Assembly: GCA_948474755.1 (NCBI GenBank)
Contig: CAOLHI010000353.1
Coordinates: forward strand, 620,001-684,000
Direction: 5' to 3'
Source of the DNA: Ctenosaura bakeri
Taxonomy: Eukaryota > Chordata > Lepidosauria > Squamata > Iguanidae
DNA length: 64,000 nt
Shown: in pieces, positions 22,663 through 35,350 of the stretch
How the letters are laid out: each line of letters starts with the position of its first letter
Position numbering within the stretch: position 1 is the first letter of the stretch
Position numbers and translations under genes: made by a program
The notes under the pieces: generated by a model
Databases searched by the model: none
What the model was told of the DNA's origin: nothing
Seen by the model: only the letters and a program-made list of their open reading frames with translations

Positions 22663-25351
22663 TGGCTTAGTTTATAGAGTTATAATCATTGAAGAAGGAA
22701 AATTGATATTACGAATAAAAACAAGAAATGAATTGGAAAAGGAAGGATGGAACTGTCAATGGTTCTTGTATATCCAATTGAAAGAAAGATTTAAAATGGA
22801 TTTAAAACTCGAAGGTTTTGAAACAAATAAGCGAATGAATTTGAAAGGATAATATTTGAAGAAAAAGAACATCAAGCATCACAACTATACCAATTTATGT
22901 TAGACCATGATCAAGAAATGGAAGCGATAAAAGACACAATGACCTTATGGGTGTGAAATATAGGATATGAAATTCAGTTAGATCATCAGGAAAAAAGCTG
23001 AGAAAATACTAAAAAATTTACATTAGCGCAGAATTTGAAAGAGAACCATCTTAAAAAAATGTACAGATGGGATATGGATCCATCTAATATAAGTAAAGAT
23101 GTACAAGACGTGTGAGAAGAAATGTTGGAAATGTAAAGAAGATAATGGTACTTTCTTCCATATGTGGTGGTTATGCCCAAAAGTAAAGAAAATATTGGGA
23201 AAAGGTTCATAAAATAATTATGGAAATTTTACAAATAAACATACCATTGTCACCAGAGATCTTTCTATTGAATATGTTGCACCGAGTAGATAAAGCTTAC
23301 AAGAAGCATTGGAAAGTAATATTATATATGGTGACAGCCACTAGGGTAACATACGCGGAATATTGGAAAAATCAAGCAGTACCAGGGATGGAAGAATGGC
23401 TGATTAAATTGTTAGAATATGCAACATTAGATGACTTAACTCACACCATAAAGGGAGAGAAGCAAGGAAAGAAAGAAAGAGAAATGGCATTAGTAAAGAA
23501 ATCTGTTGAGAATAACTGGACTCGACTATGCCAAGAAGATAATGAAGAAGAACATTATGGAGAAGCTAGGAGTGACAATGAGCTATTGTAGACAAATAAT
23601 CATGAAATAGAGTGGTCTACTTATAGAGAATTATTATATCAATGGGACCCTCAGACAATATTGAAGGACAGGAATCAGTTAATACAAGAGGGATATAAAA
23701 TACAATGGTACGCATATTTACGAATTCAAGAAAGATATAGGAAGGATTTGGAAACAGGGGAATTTGAGTTGCAAAGGGGAGAACTGGAGGAATGTTTAAT
23801 CAAAGGGGAGAAGAGGCTTTTATCCCGTTTATATAAAATGCTCTTAAAATGGCAACTGGAAGATGAGGTTGTTAAAGATTATATGATTAAGTGGGCAAGA
23901 GATGTTAGACATGAGATTATGTTAGAGAAGTGGGAGCAGTTATGGGGTTGCTACCGTAAATGGACGAGCTCGTACATTCTTCAGGAACAGACATTTAAAA
24001 TGATGACTAGATGGTATCTCACCCTGACAAGGCTCTCTAAGATAAACCATAAATCATCCAATGTTTGTTGGAAATGTAAGCAGGAAATAGGCACATTTAT
24101 TCATTTATGGTGGGATTGCACCCTGGCTAGAAAATACTGGCATAGTCTATGTGTAAGAATTAAAAAAATTACAAAACTGAAAATGGAGATGGATCCCGAG
24201 GTATTTTTATTGGGTATGGTTCAAAATGCAGTGAAGGATCATCGATTAGCAAAATTGATATGGTACATGTTATTAGCAGGGAGGTTGGTCTATGCAAGAT
24301 ATTGGAAGATAGAGAAAGTACCGGAGGAAAGGGAATGGTGGGAAAGGTCTTGGATATTATGGAAAATGACAGATTAACCCATTATCTAAAGGACAAAGGA
24401 GAGAAATCTTTTTTGTTGGTATGGCAACCGTTACTAAATTATGTTAAAGAATTAGAGAATTAATATAAACTCTTAAAAAATAAAACCAAATCTGTCTGGG
24501 CTGAGCATTACTTAAGGGGGTATAAAGAGATAAAGAGGGAGAGGAGAATATATACGGAAGGGAAGGGGGTAGAATAATGCAAAATTAAAGAATTTATTAT
24601 AAGGAAATTATGATAATATAGATACTTAAAAATTATGTACATAATATGAAATATTAAATGTAATGTAAGTTGGAGAGGAGTTGTGCTAAAGGTATTTTTT
24701 TACTGTACCATTTCGCTGGAGGAAGTTTCTTTTTGTCTCGAAGATTTGAGGAATCAATATATGTTTAGTAGAAATTGTAGTAGTAGGAAAGTTTAATAAA
24801 AAATGTTTAGCAGAAATTTAGTAGAAATTGCTAGATGGATACAATGTATATATATTATAGAAACTCTTTTTTCTTTTCCTTTTTTGTATGTGAGATTAAA
24901 ATAAAATAAAAATATAATGGGGGGAAAAAAACAAAGTTATCCAGTGAGTTTCCACAGGGGGAAAAATAATCATGAGTATTGCTTTGAACTAGGCAAGTCA
25001 ACATGAATAGAAAATTTAAGAAGGTATCAATAAAAAAGACAGAAAAATATCCAAACAAGAGAAGGTAGGAAGTGGAAAAATTGTTAAGAAATAAAGACAA
25101 GGATCACTTTAGATAAAGTTAAAGGGAATCAAGGTGAATGTATAAAATGGATGTGTAATTTGCAAAAGAAAAAAGAGGGAGGGGAATAAGAAAGTCCCTA
25201 ACATATAATTATTGATAATAATAATGTAAAAGAAGAATTGTATTATATGTAAATATGTATTTTATACAATTCTAAAACAGAAATATTGCACATTGTTTAT
25301 GTATATGGATAAAGGATAAAATTTTAATAAAAATAATAATAAAAAAATAAA
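22663..25351 (+). pseudogene. L1 insertion (outer), interrupted by a second L1
   Basis: It is flanked by an exact 17-bp duplication, TAAATTGATTCATCTAC, at 22646-22662 and 25352-25368. The 5' half encodes a decayed ORF2 C-terminus: CWKCKEDNGTFFHMWW...C knuckle near 23125-23175, then FLLNML and VILYMVTATRVTYAEYWK in the open frame at 23220-23591. A second L1 sits at 23606-24963, just after the ORF2 stop. The outer 3' UTR resumes at 24964 and ends with ATAAAATTTTAATAAAAA. Confidence 0.88.
23606..24963 (+). pseudogene. L1 nested inside an older L1
   Basis: AAATAATCATGA flanks both sides (23594-23605 and 24964-24975). The 238-codon frame at 23661-24377 encodes the ORF2 C-terminal region with a C-x2-C-x8-H-x4-C knuckle (CWKC...HLWWDC), FLLGM and MLLAGRLVYARYWK. 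A frameshift near 24360 moves the last part (LTHYLKDKGEKSFLL to a stop at 24463) into another frame. A 3' UTR and A-rich tail follow. Its frame is far better kept than the host L1, consistent with a younger age. Confidence 0.88.
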
Positions 25352-25368
25352 TAAATTGATTCATCTAC

Positions 25369-26374
25369 ACCTGCATTAACTTATATATGCAGTACTGACT
25401 GGAGGATATGAAGAATGTCAAATCTTTACAAACATGTCTAATTTGTGATGTTGGTTTTGCACTGCTTTATTATAGTACTCCAGTCTGAGATTTACACTAA
25501 GAACAGGTTTAACAACCTCCACGGACCATCATATATTCTCATACATGGGCATCTGCATTTAATTTGCTTATGCTTATGTACTTACACAGGTAGCAGTGCC
25601 CATTGACCCTATATCTGGCTGGCTCAGAAATCCTACCATTCCAAATATCTAAAAGATATATGATGTCCAGCTTTGCTTTAAGATTCAGACACATCCATAA
25701 AACTGAAGAAAATTACTACAAAAGGACCACTGAACTTGGCAACAGCTGTTTCAAAGAAGATATCCTTTTCCTATCATTGATGGCATAATCAAGAGAACAA
25801 CCATGATTCTAGAAGATAATACCCTCTACAACAGACAACAATACTTCCCTTTTGTAGTAGATTTGCTTCCAGCATCAGGATTTCTTAACTGCCATATCAT
25901 GATTAGGGATAGCTATACTTTGTTGGAACATTCTGGTCATCTTGTTAGATCCATCAGCAAGCCTCCCATTAGAACTTTCCCCTGCTATAAAAGCTATGAA
26001 GTTGGCTGGTAACAGTTGTCCTGAAAACACCTATTAGAATTTCACCTATTGCAAACTGCTTCTGAATATTTTACCACCTCTGTTGATTTTAAGAACACAT
26101 TAACTGGTTGGATTTACTATATTAAACAGGACAGAACAGTTGCAATGTGACTGAATACAGACGTACATGATGGAATCTTCAGTAAATTGGGAAAATCAGC
26201 CAGAGACTTGTGTACACATTCCAGGAATCAAGAGTCTGGTTGAACATCCAGTGGATAAACATTTTAACTTGGAACACCATAGTATCTATGATATGTCTCT
26301 GTTTGAAATTAATGTCATCTCTTTCAAATAATTTGAATAGAAAGAAAAAGTTCAGGATCCACAGACTTAAGATT
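25369..26374. other. unrecognised single-copy-looking DNA
   Basis: About 1 kb with two short open frames (25603-25788 and 25803-26012) that show no family motif. No repeat recognised. Confidence 0.4.
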
Positions 26375-26385
26375 ACACCACATGG

Positions 26386-27830
26386 AAGAGGGGGCTTTCC
26401 TGACTTATATACATACTATAAAACAGCAGCCATGATCTGGATTGCAGAATGGATCATACTACAAAATGATCGACTATTTCTCACACCATTATATTCAAAA
26501 AGCACTATTGAAAATTTAGAATGAGTATAAGACAGTAACATTTAGGTGGATTCCGATGTGGCTCTCTCCTCAGGAAGCCTTTTTTGGAACATGGAAAGAC
26601 ACAGTTAAATGGATAAGATATAAAGATCTAATTAATACATCTTCTATTAATATGCTAACAATGAAGAGTTGACAGAAATTAGAAGAGGAAAGTAAAGCAC
26701 TAAATTCGTTCCCATATCATCAATTGACAGAAAGATTTCAAATAGATTTAAGATTAAAAGGTTTTGAAACTATAACAGATGAATGCGGTGATCAAACTGA
26801 TGTTTGAAAATCCACCACACCTCATGGCAAGAATATATGATTCTGCTACTTAATGAAAGAGAAGAAGACATGATTAAGAACGTTGTGACAAAATGGGCCT
26901 GAAATGTTGGACATTCTATTCAATTAGACTATTGGGAAGCAAGCTGGAAGATGACTCAGAAATTCACTGTAGCACAGAATCTTAAAGAGAATTATTTCAA
27001 AACATTCCACAGATGATATATGACACCCAGTAGACTAAAAACAATCCACAAGGTGGGTATAGGAGAATGCTGGAAGTGTCATACAGAGATAAGTACTTTT
27101 TACCATCTATGGTAGACTTGCCAAAAAGCAAAAGACTACTGGTCTAGAGTACATAAAGTAATCTTAGAAATTTTTCAAACTGATTTTCTAAAGTCCCCAG
27201 AAATTTACCTGCTGAATATTTTACAAGGAACTGATATTAATGTTTCGAAGAAATACTGGAGGATCCTTTTGTACATGGTAATATCGGCTCGAATTGAATA
27301 TGCTAAAATGTGGAAAAATGAAGGGACCCCCAAGACAGAGCAATGGTTAGACAATTTACTAGAAACAAAAATGGCAGATATTTCTGATGCAAAGATTAAA
27401 AGGGTGGACAGATGACAAAGTTAATAATGAATGGGAACCCCTTTACAACAATTTCAAAAAAATATAAAATCGATAACTAATACTTAGTGGTTACTGTAAT
27501 CTATAAGGTAGAAAATGGGAATTTAAACAAAGAGGGTAACACTCAAATAAAACTGGTAAAAATACATAAGCAATACTAAGTAATGATTCCAGTAATGTGA
27601 GACATAAAAATATATATTTGCATGAATGTGTCAGTAGCAAAAAATGTAAATAGAAAATATCTTTGTTTTAGAAGTACGATTATGTTATACTTATAAATAA
27701 TAAATTGTCCTAGGCAGGGATAGAGGAAGACTAAGAGGATACTTTATATTATTGCTTTTATGAACAATATTGTTTATTGTTATGTATTTTATTTGATATA
27801 ACCTTAATTTTTATATATATAAATATATAA
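26386..27830 (+). pseudogene. third L1 insertion, decayed
   Basis: It begins with the ORF2 segment GRGGFPDLYTYYKTAAMIWI, then proceeds through stops to CWKCHTEISTFYHLW, PEIYLLNILQ and LLYMVISARIEYAKMWK, a 3' UTR and an AT-rich tail. ACACCACATG is present on both sides (26375-26384 and 27834-27843), a probable target-site duplication. Many stops and frameshifts make it older than the L1 at 23606. Confidence 0.75.
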
Positions 27831-27942
27831 ATCACACCACATGATTTCAGCCTGGAGGATAACACTATCATTCATTTAAGAATGTTGACAATAGGATGGT
27901 CTAACCTATCACTTTGGATACACTTCACTTTTATTTTGAGAA

Positions 27943-28157
27943 ACTGAAGTGTGGTATAGTGGTTTGAGCATCCAACTATGACTCTGGAGACCAGGGCTTG
28001 ATTCCCCACTTAGCCATGAAAATCCACTGGGTGACTTGCAACACACATGCAACACACTCTCAACCCAGAAAAAAAAACATGATAGGTTTATGTTACAGTC
28101 ACCATAAGCGAGAGACAAGTGGAAGGAACACAACAGCAATAGCAACAACAACAACAG
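27943..28157 (+). mobile_element. tRNA-derived SINE with RTE-like tail
   Basis: The A box is TGGTATAGTGG (27952-27962) and the B box GCTTGATTCCC (27996-28006). The body CCACTGGGTGACTTGCAACA leads to CACCATAAGCGAGAGACAAG and an AACAACAAC tail, the RTE/BovB-like 3' end seen in squamate SINEs. Near full length with small deletions. Confidence 0.8.
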
Positions 28158-28220
28158 AAGGCAGAAGCTGAAAGATTTAGCAAATTCTTTTATAATGTTA
28201 ACTGTTAATTGTTAACCATT

Positions 28221-28260
28221 CTCGCTCTCTTTCTCTCTCTCACACACACACACACATATA
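28221..28260. repeat. (CT)n(CA)n microsatellite
   Basis: A CT-rich run passes into about eight CA units. Confidence 0.9.
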
Positions 28261-31224
28261 CATAGAGAGACCTGTAATAAATTTCTCATCTGTCCCTTGA
28301 TACAGTATTGAGTTTGGTCCTGACCCAATGACAAAGTAGGATTACATTTTGCAAGGAAGGTAAAACCTGCCCTTTTCCTAGTTTGGGTCTCCAGCTACTG
28401 TTATTTATGGTTTTCTGTAGGAATGTATTTTTGTCTTTATCTCCTGCGTGGAAAAGTAATGCACCACTGAGGACAATCCTAACTTTAGACTATCAGACCT
28501 TTGCCACCAATAATGTGCATCCTTAATGTGCATCTATTGTCTGTGCACAAGGATATGAACTTCGCTTTGCACTTTCTACTCAACATAATGATGATGATAT
28601 TCATGATTAATGGCAATGATCTATTACCTTGCTTACCTCAAGTTCACAGTTTTGTTTTGTTTGGTCTACAAATCCCAGGATTTCTAGTTAACCATGACAT
28701 TTCCATGCTCTTACGTCCACACTGTAATTGCTTGTATAACATACTGAAGTACATGACACAAAAATATCTTCAGTAGCAGAAACTAAATTAGCTCTTCTCA
28801 AAACCCGCAAGAAAATGTCTTCTTTTATAAATAATTATTCCATGACAAGTAAGAAGAAATTTTATACAGTGGTGGAATTCTTGCTGTTGCTTCCTATTGA
28901 TTAACTGAGCATTTGTTTTTTTTCTAAATGGCAGTCAGATTATTCTTGCCATAATGTCCACTGGCATTCTTTAAAAGGTCAGAGACTGATAGTGTCCTTG
29001 TTCCTCCCTCCCTTCTTCTTCAATAATCTGAGTACCAAAATGAGTAATAAGCAAGTAAAGAAAAAAAAAATCAAATTCAATGCCAGTGATTTGAGAATGC
29101 AGCAAGACTTGCATGTTATTTATGTTTCTATTTACTTGTTTTTTTTCAAAAAGGTGTTAATTAGAGAAACCAGATGTACAAGTTAATTTTTACACATTTA
29201 CAAGAATTCTGCAACATAAAAATACCAAGGTACCAGCAGGAGTTCTTTTAAATATACATTCTGCAAGGCACGGATGGATAATTTGAGTCAAAAAACATTA
29301 AACCTCATTACGGAAAGAGAATTGTCAATTACCTGGGAGAACTGAAGACTATTAGCTTCTTTGTTACTTGATATTTAAAGAGCAAAATTAAAGCACCTTT
29401 AACCTATTTTCCAATAATTCATATAATGGAAACTAATGATGTTTAAATTTAACCTGTTGGCACATGAAGCAATTGTGATTTTTATTTCTGTCTTTTGGGG
29501 TGTTACATTAGCACAGAAGGGAACAAAGCAACTCTAGAAACTGATGTCCTATTGTGGAAAAATAATTAACTACAGAACAGTAGGATTTTTTAAAATTATT
29601 ATTTACTGCATTAGTTCATATCTTTCAGTTAGTGGGCACTAATCTAATCATCTTGCTCACTCTTATACTTTAATTATGGACTATTTCTCAGCACATCCCT
29701 TAAGCAAATGGCTGACCAGTTCACCACCATTTACCAAGGTAAGCTGATTGATCAATAGCATTTTCCATTCAAACAGCTATCTGGTGGTTGCTGTCTCTCA
29801 TACTGGCAAGCACATTTTTTTTTTTTAAAAAATCACAATTCTGCATAGTTCAGTAGCACATTAATGCTCGTGACACATGTAATATTAATTTATCTTCATT
29901 CATTCATGTTGCATCAGTGTTAATTCCTAGTCTACTGAGGGTTTTAATAGAATGTGACTTGATTTGGATTTTCCAAACAAATATGTGAACTGGAACACAA
30001 TTATAACTTGGTTTTTGCCTTTCTTGGAATTTTCCAATGCTATGCATGCATGATATACCTCCTCCCTTAATGCACTTATTAGATAAATTTGTATGTATAT
30101 ATTATGGCTGTGTTATGCAAAGTGGTGGCCCCTGGACAGCTTCTTGTCCATGAGCCACGTGCTGGCAGTACCTTCTGAGTGTCCAGGAAAGAAATCAAAA
30201 ACAGTTGTGGTCACTGGATGCAAATAAAGTACCAGTACCTGGCACGCTGGGACAAAAATTGCTACTCATGCTACATAGATAGCATGAGATGCACTGTATT
30301 TGGGGAAATCACATGTAAATTTACATATAAAAATGCTTACATTAAAGGATTCTTCATTCAAAGACATGTTAGGAGAATGCACTTGCACAAGTTACCACAA
30401 AAATGTGTGCTAATTTTTATGCATATTCAAATAAGAATTGCAATGCATACAAATTTTCATGTAGACTTAACCAAGAGAAAGAGAAAGAGAGAAAGGTTGT
30501 AGAATGTAGATGGAATGTAGATGGATTATAAGATGTGGTGGAAAGAACTTGTGCTTCAAAAAATGGTAATGCTATTGAAAGCAAAACATTTCCATTCCAT
30601 TCTAAGGGTATGACCTTTGTGTTCCATATATTCCCAGAGAAAGGTGGAAAAATCTGTCTCTTTGCCTCTTTCTGAAATAGGAGAATCAGGAAAATGAAGA
30701 TGCTTTGGAAGAGACTAGCAAACTTTCAGATCAACAGTCATTTGAAAGGACCAGTGGTTTCTCTGTTCTACATGCACATGCAACTCAGTTCAACTCAAAC
30801 AGTTAAACAGATAAACAGTAACTAGCCACAGTCTATTGAAATACCTACATTAGATTGCCTGTATTGATTATATATTTAAGTCTCCTTGTCCTTGGGAAAG
30901 TCTCACAGACTAACCGTGAACTTCGGAAAGTTATATTAATTTCCAGGTTCTGGATGTCCCCAAAAGTAGGCTTTCCAAGCTCTGTTTTAAACAAGTTCAG
31001 GAATAACATCAGGAGAAAATAGTAATAGAACATGGCCTCAAAGCCTAGAAAACTCATAACAACCTATGGATTTCAGCCGTGAAAGCCTTCAACTTTACAA
31101 GTTCAGGAATATTTGTTAGTATGCAACAGAACAGTCCATGTGTGTCACCCTGAGCAAGTTAAATTATGGACAGAATGCAAACATGGTAGATGAGTGAAAA
31201 GAAAGAAAGATAACTACTTGGATG
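28261..31224. other. long repeat-poor stretch
   Basis: About 3 kb in which I recognise no transposon. It is AT-rich, with TAATTA-type and ATTAAT-type words. It could hold conserved non-coding DNA, which would need an alignment. One weak exon candidate is listed at 30681. Confidence 0.4.
30681..30806 (+). other. weak terminal-exon candidate
   Basis: A pyrimidine tract (CTCTTTGCCTCTTTCTGAAATAG) precedes a 41-codon frame starting ENQENEDALEETSKLSDQQS and ending at TAA 30804. The acidic, low-complexity-free composition looks protein-like. No family recognised, and an open frame this short can arise by chance. Confidence 0.25.
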
Positions 31225-31445
31225 AGACCAAAGTTTCATCTTGTCTAGCATCTGCTTTCTTATAGGGGCCAGCCAAATTACTCCAGGACACCCAGAAGCT
31301 CAACATGATGATATTAGTACGTAGATGTGTCATTTAGTGATCATGGTTTATAGCTTTTGATAGATCTATCTTCCATGAGTTCATCTAATCCCCCTTAGAC
31401 TGAACTTAAAACTAAATTTTGTAGCAGATGCTTCCATAAGTTAAA
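31225..31445 (-). repeat. antisense LINE 3'-end remnant, CR1 group
   Basis: TCATCTTGTCTAGCATCTGC, GGGGCCAGCC and further on CCATGAGTTCATCTAATCCC with GTAGCAGATGCTTCCATAAG match a common reptile LINE 3' end in antisense. Assigned to the CR1 group only tentatively. Confidence 0.4.
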
Positions 31446-31552
31446 ATGGAATAAATATGTGGACAGAAAAATCTATCAGGGGGAAATCTGTGGAAGTATA
31501 TGGTCAATGGAGCTACAATCTACATTAAAGATAATTGTATCTAGATGAGCAT

Positions 31553-31660
31553 CAGTGAGCCTCTAGATATTTTTGGATGGCAGATTCCCAGCATTCCTCA
31601 CCATTGGCTATGCTGGCTAGGGTGATAGGAAGTATAGGCCAAAAAAATCTGGAATGCCAC
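31553..31660. repeat. palindromic repeat, hAT/MITE-like, copy 2
   Basis: CCCAGCATTCCTCACCATTG and GCTATGCTGGCTAGGGTGAT lie between inverted arms (CCTCTAGATATTTTTGGA and CCAAAAAAATCTGGAAT). Same family as 18151. Confidence 0.5.
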
Positions 31661-31670
31661 AGCTGTTCAC

Positions 31671-32540
31671 TGTTACCCTGTATGTTGGGGGTCCTGGGAG
31701 GGGCGCCCAAATAACCAAATAAAAACACAAGATGGGGGAAATTAAGCTAGAGCACTCTCTTGAGCTAATGAGAGGCAGGGTAACTTAGCTACGATCTTTC
31801 ACCCCATGTACACAGTGTCGGGTCAGAGAGCAGCTAGACAAGGTTTTAAAGTAACAAATAATATTTTATTGAAGACAAGCAACACGAAAGACAAGACATA
31901 CACTAACTAACCGAGAAATAGAAATGGAGACCTATGGGGAATGGGTAATACGACACCTGGTCTCGTAGTCCTGGAGAGAAGAGGAGGTTTCAGGGAAGAA
32001 AGCTCAGTGGGGTTCGCTGAGGGGAGTTCACTGGACAAACTGACAGCAAGGTGGGATGGAAGTCCAAAGTGTTCCGAGGAAGTCCTGAAAATGGGGACTT
32101 TTTATAGGGTGGATTTTACCTACAGGCTATGCCATGCTCGGTGAGAACAAAGGAAATTTGGAGCTGGACAAAGGAGTTGGAAAAGGTCAAGTTTTGCATG
32201 ATGGGCTTAGCACTTGATGACAATAGTATGGCCAGTATGTAAAGGGCTCAATATAAAGGAATGGCTCGGCTCGTGGCCGTGCGTCTTTGTAAAGATTCGC
32301 ACTAAGCAAAACCAGTTTGCAAGAAGTTTTTCCCTAAAGCATCAGAGAGGCTTAAGTTGCCTGCCTGAATGAGGTTTAGAATATAGAATCATTAACGGCC
32401 ACACCTAATACGTGCTTGTCCGGTGGACTTCGGCAAACATGTGGAGTAGGGTGGCAGAGAAAGGTCAAACAAAGGCCAAATTATTTGATATCAAAAGAAT
32501 ATCTAGTGCTCTCACCAGACATATCATAACCATGATAACA
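31671..32540 (-). mobile_element. solo LTR, copy 3, 870 bp, exact 5-bp duplication
   Basis: TGTTACCCTG to GATAACA. TTCAC is exactly duplicated at 31666-31670 and 32541-32545. The minus strand carries TATAAAAAG (about 32098-32106) and AATAAA (31865-31870). It inserted beside the 3' end of the CR1 that starts at 32551. Confidence 0.9.
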
Positions 32541-32550
32541 TTCACCAGTC

Positions 32551-33540
32551 ATAGAATAATAGAATCATAGAGTTGGAAGAGATCCCAGGGTTCTCTGAGT
32601 CCAACCCCCAGCTATGCAGGACATCCATCAAAGCATTCCCAACAGATTATCATCCAGCCTCTGCTTAAAAACCTCCAAACAAGAAGAATCTACCACACTC
32701 CGAGAAAGCACATTCCACTGCTGAACAGGTCTGACCATCAGGAATTTCTTCCTGAGGTTCAGATGGAATCTCCTTTCCTGCAGCTTGAACCCTTGCTCCT
32801 TGTCCTAGTCTCTGGAGTGGTAGAGAACAAGCCTGCTCCCTTCTCAACATGACATCCCTTCAAATATTTAAACATGGCTGTCATGTCCCCTCTTAACCTT
32901 CTCTTCTGCAGACTAAACATACCCAGCTCCATAAGCCGTTCTTCATAGGGCATGGCTTCCAGACCTTTCATCATTTTGGTCGCCCTCCTCTGGACACATT
33001 CCAGCTTGTTGACATCCTTCTTGAATTGAAGTGCCCAGAACTGGACATAGTATTCCAAATGAGGCCTAATCAATACAGAACAGAGTGGTACCATTACCTC
33101 CCTTGATCATACACCATACTCCTATTGATGCAACCAAGAATTGCACTGGCATTCTTTGCTGCCACATCACACTGCTGACTCATGTTCAGTTTGTGATCTA
33201 CCAAGACTCCTAGATCCTTTTTACACGTACTGCTATCCAGCCACACGTCCCCCATCCAATACTTGTGATTTTCATTTTTTCTGCTCAAGTGCAGGACCCT
33301 ACATTTTTCTCTGTTGAAATTCATTTTGTTAGCTTTGGCCCAGCTCTCCAATCTGTCAAGGTCGTATTGAAATTTGATCCTATCCTCTGGTGTGTTAGCC
33401 ACCCCTCCCAGCTTGATATCATCTGCAAATTTGATCAGCATGCCTTCCACTCCTTCATCCAAGTCATTGATGAAGATGTTGAATAGCACTGGGCCCAGGA
33501 CAGAACCCTGAGGCATCCCACTAGTCACTTCTCTTCAGGA
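32551..33540 (-). pseudogene. CR1 LINE, 5'-truncated RT and 3' UTR
   Basis: The minus-strand frame 33528-33094 starts at the RT motif SGMPQGSVLGP and contains the intact catalytic FADD (KFADDIKLGG), then NREKCRVLHL and KDLGVLVDHKL. After a frameshift near 33095 it continues in the frame ending at 32759 (IRPHLEYYVQFW, KLECVQRRATKMMKGLE, LGMFSLQKRRLRGD). It ends with the CR1 3' hallmark, tandem AGAATCAT-type octamers (ATAGAATAATAGAATCATAG at the left end). A classic CR1, cut 5' of the palm. Confidence 0.92.
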
Positions 33541-33552
33541 TGAAAAGCAATC

Positions 33553-33783
33553 TAGAATCATAGAATCATAAAGTTAGAAGAGACCACAGGGGTCATTGAG
33601 TCCAACTCCCTGCCATACAGGAACCCACATCAGAGAACTCCCAAAGAGGGCCATCCAGCTTTTGCTTAAAAACCTCCAAAGAAGGAGACCCCACCACACT
33701 CTGAGGCAGCATATTCCACAGCTGAATAGCTCTGACTATCAGGAAGTTCTTCTTGAGGTTTAGGTGGAATCTACTTCTATGCA
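33553..33783 (-). mobile_element. second CR1 3'-end fragment
   Basis: AGAATCATAGAATCATAAAG octamers at the left, then AACCTCCAAAGAAGGAGACC, CTCTGAGGCAGCATATTCCA and TCTTGAGGTTTAGGTGGAAT: the CR1 3' end in the same orientation as its neighbour. Heavily 5'-truncated. Confidence 0.9.
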
Positions 33784-34930
33784 ACAAAGATTTTTGACTC
33801 ACATTTAAATATGTACATCTGAATTCATAGCTCATATTTCATCAGACTGCCTGAAAACCATTTCTCAATTGAACACACTATCAGCAGGATCATTGCCATT
33901 GCTATTATTTAAATCTATGCTCAAAGCTGTGGTTGGAATTTCATAACTGCATACATTGATTAGAAAAGGCATTATATAATTAATTCATACCAGAACAATT
34001 CAGTCTGCTAAGTATATATCTTAATTGCAAATGGTCTTTTTATTAAATGGCCTTCCATTTAAAAAAGTTAATTAAAGTAATAACTTCAAGAGAGATGATT
34101 ATGTCATTGTAGTTAAAAATCTGTTGGTGTGTGTCATATTTTTTCATACTGTATAGTTCTAACATTTCTAGATATTTTCCTTCAGAGTTTAGGAAGATGT
34201 TTTAGTCTAATCGGCTTTGGAACACAAACTGAAATGTTAGCCATTTCTGTACTTCAACAATGAAAGAGTTATATTAGTCATACTGGATGGCTAATAGTAG
34301 TGGGTTGGGCACAACCTCAGAATTCCCTGCAGAACATATTCCCAGTCTTGGCATTACAAACAACATGGCAAGAAGTGGCACTAACTGCACATGAGAGAGT
34401 AATCACTTTTCAAACTGTTCAGAGCATAAGAGAACCCGCAGGGGAAGGGTCAGGAATAGTTAAAAGAGAGAGAGAAAGAGAGATGAAACATGATCACGTC
34501 TGATACATATAGGCCAGAAAGAGCATGGGAGTTGCTAACAGGCAATTAGAATCAGATAGGTGAAATATAGTTCCTGGTAGAAAAAGACTGATCAATCTGG
34601 TTCTTTAGGTGTCAGTGATATAATCTTCCATGGCATCTACCTTTGCCTAGGACGGGAACTGGAATCTTGTGAGATCTAGAGGGTCAAATTTTCCCCAGCA
34701 GTATGGCAGAATGTTCTGTTTTATGGGGAGTCCATGACAGAATTTGCAGCTTGTTGGCTTGACTTAAATAAGTTTAATGGTTAAATAGTTTAATGGTTTG
34801 ATGGTTATATGTAAGAACATAGTTATATTTAGGAACAGAATACATATATTATTCACAGAAAGAGGCAAAATTGCTAGAAAGGTTAAACGGCCACACCCTT
34901 GGTCTTCATACCATGGTCTTGCTTTCTATT
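33784..34930. other. repeat-poor stretch
   Basis: 33840-34130 is AT-rich, with ATTAATTCA and GTTAATTAAAG words, and looks repeat-free. No gene recognised. Confidence 0.4.
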
Positions 34931-35350
34931 GACCTTTCTGCAACACATCCATTTTTGGTACTGGGCTGCAGTGCTTGCGCGAGCAGCCTCTGGAGAGAGG
35001 CTCTTGCGTCCAGGGTCCTTCAGCTCCGCACGAGCTTCCTGCTCATGCGAGAACCCCACCTCTTCCTTTCACAGTACAGTCTACGACCTTCCCATGCTGC
35101 ACTCAGACAGGAAGCATGACCAACTTGGCTCCTGAGGCTCTGCATGTAAGGTAAGTGCGTGCGGGGCCCCAGAGCGATGCGCGACTGTGCAACATTTTCA
35201 GCTTCAAGCCGAAAATGAAAAAATGTGTGTGTGGTCCATGTCAGACCCTGGAGCGTCACGCAAATGTGAGTGTGTCATGTGGATCGCTCCTCACATTTGC
35301 ACGATGCTCAAGGGGCCCTTTCACATTGAAAATGCCATGCGAAAAGGGTC
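34931..35350 (+). mobile_element. MITE family B copy, 420 bp
   Basis: Ends are GACCTTTCTGCA and GCGAAAAGGGTC. TAT follows on the right and CTATT precedes on the left, so the 3-bp duplication is imperfect. It carries the exon-like module: acceptor TTCCTTTCACAGTACAG ending at 35079, donor TAAG|GTAAGT at 35150/35151, 71 bases apart. GC- and CpG-richer than its surroundings. Confidence 0.8.
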
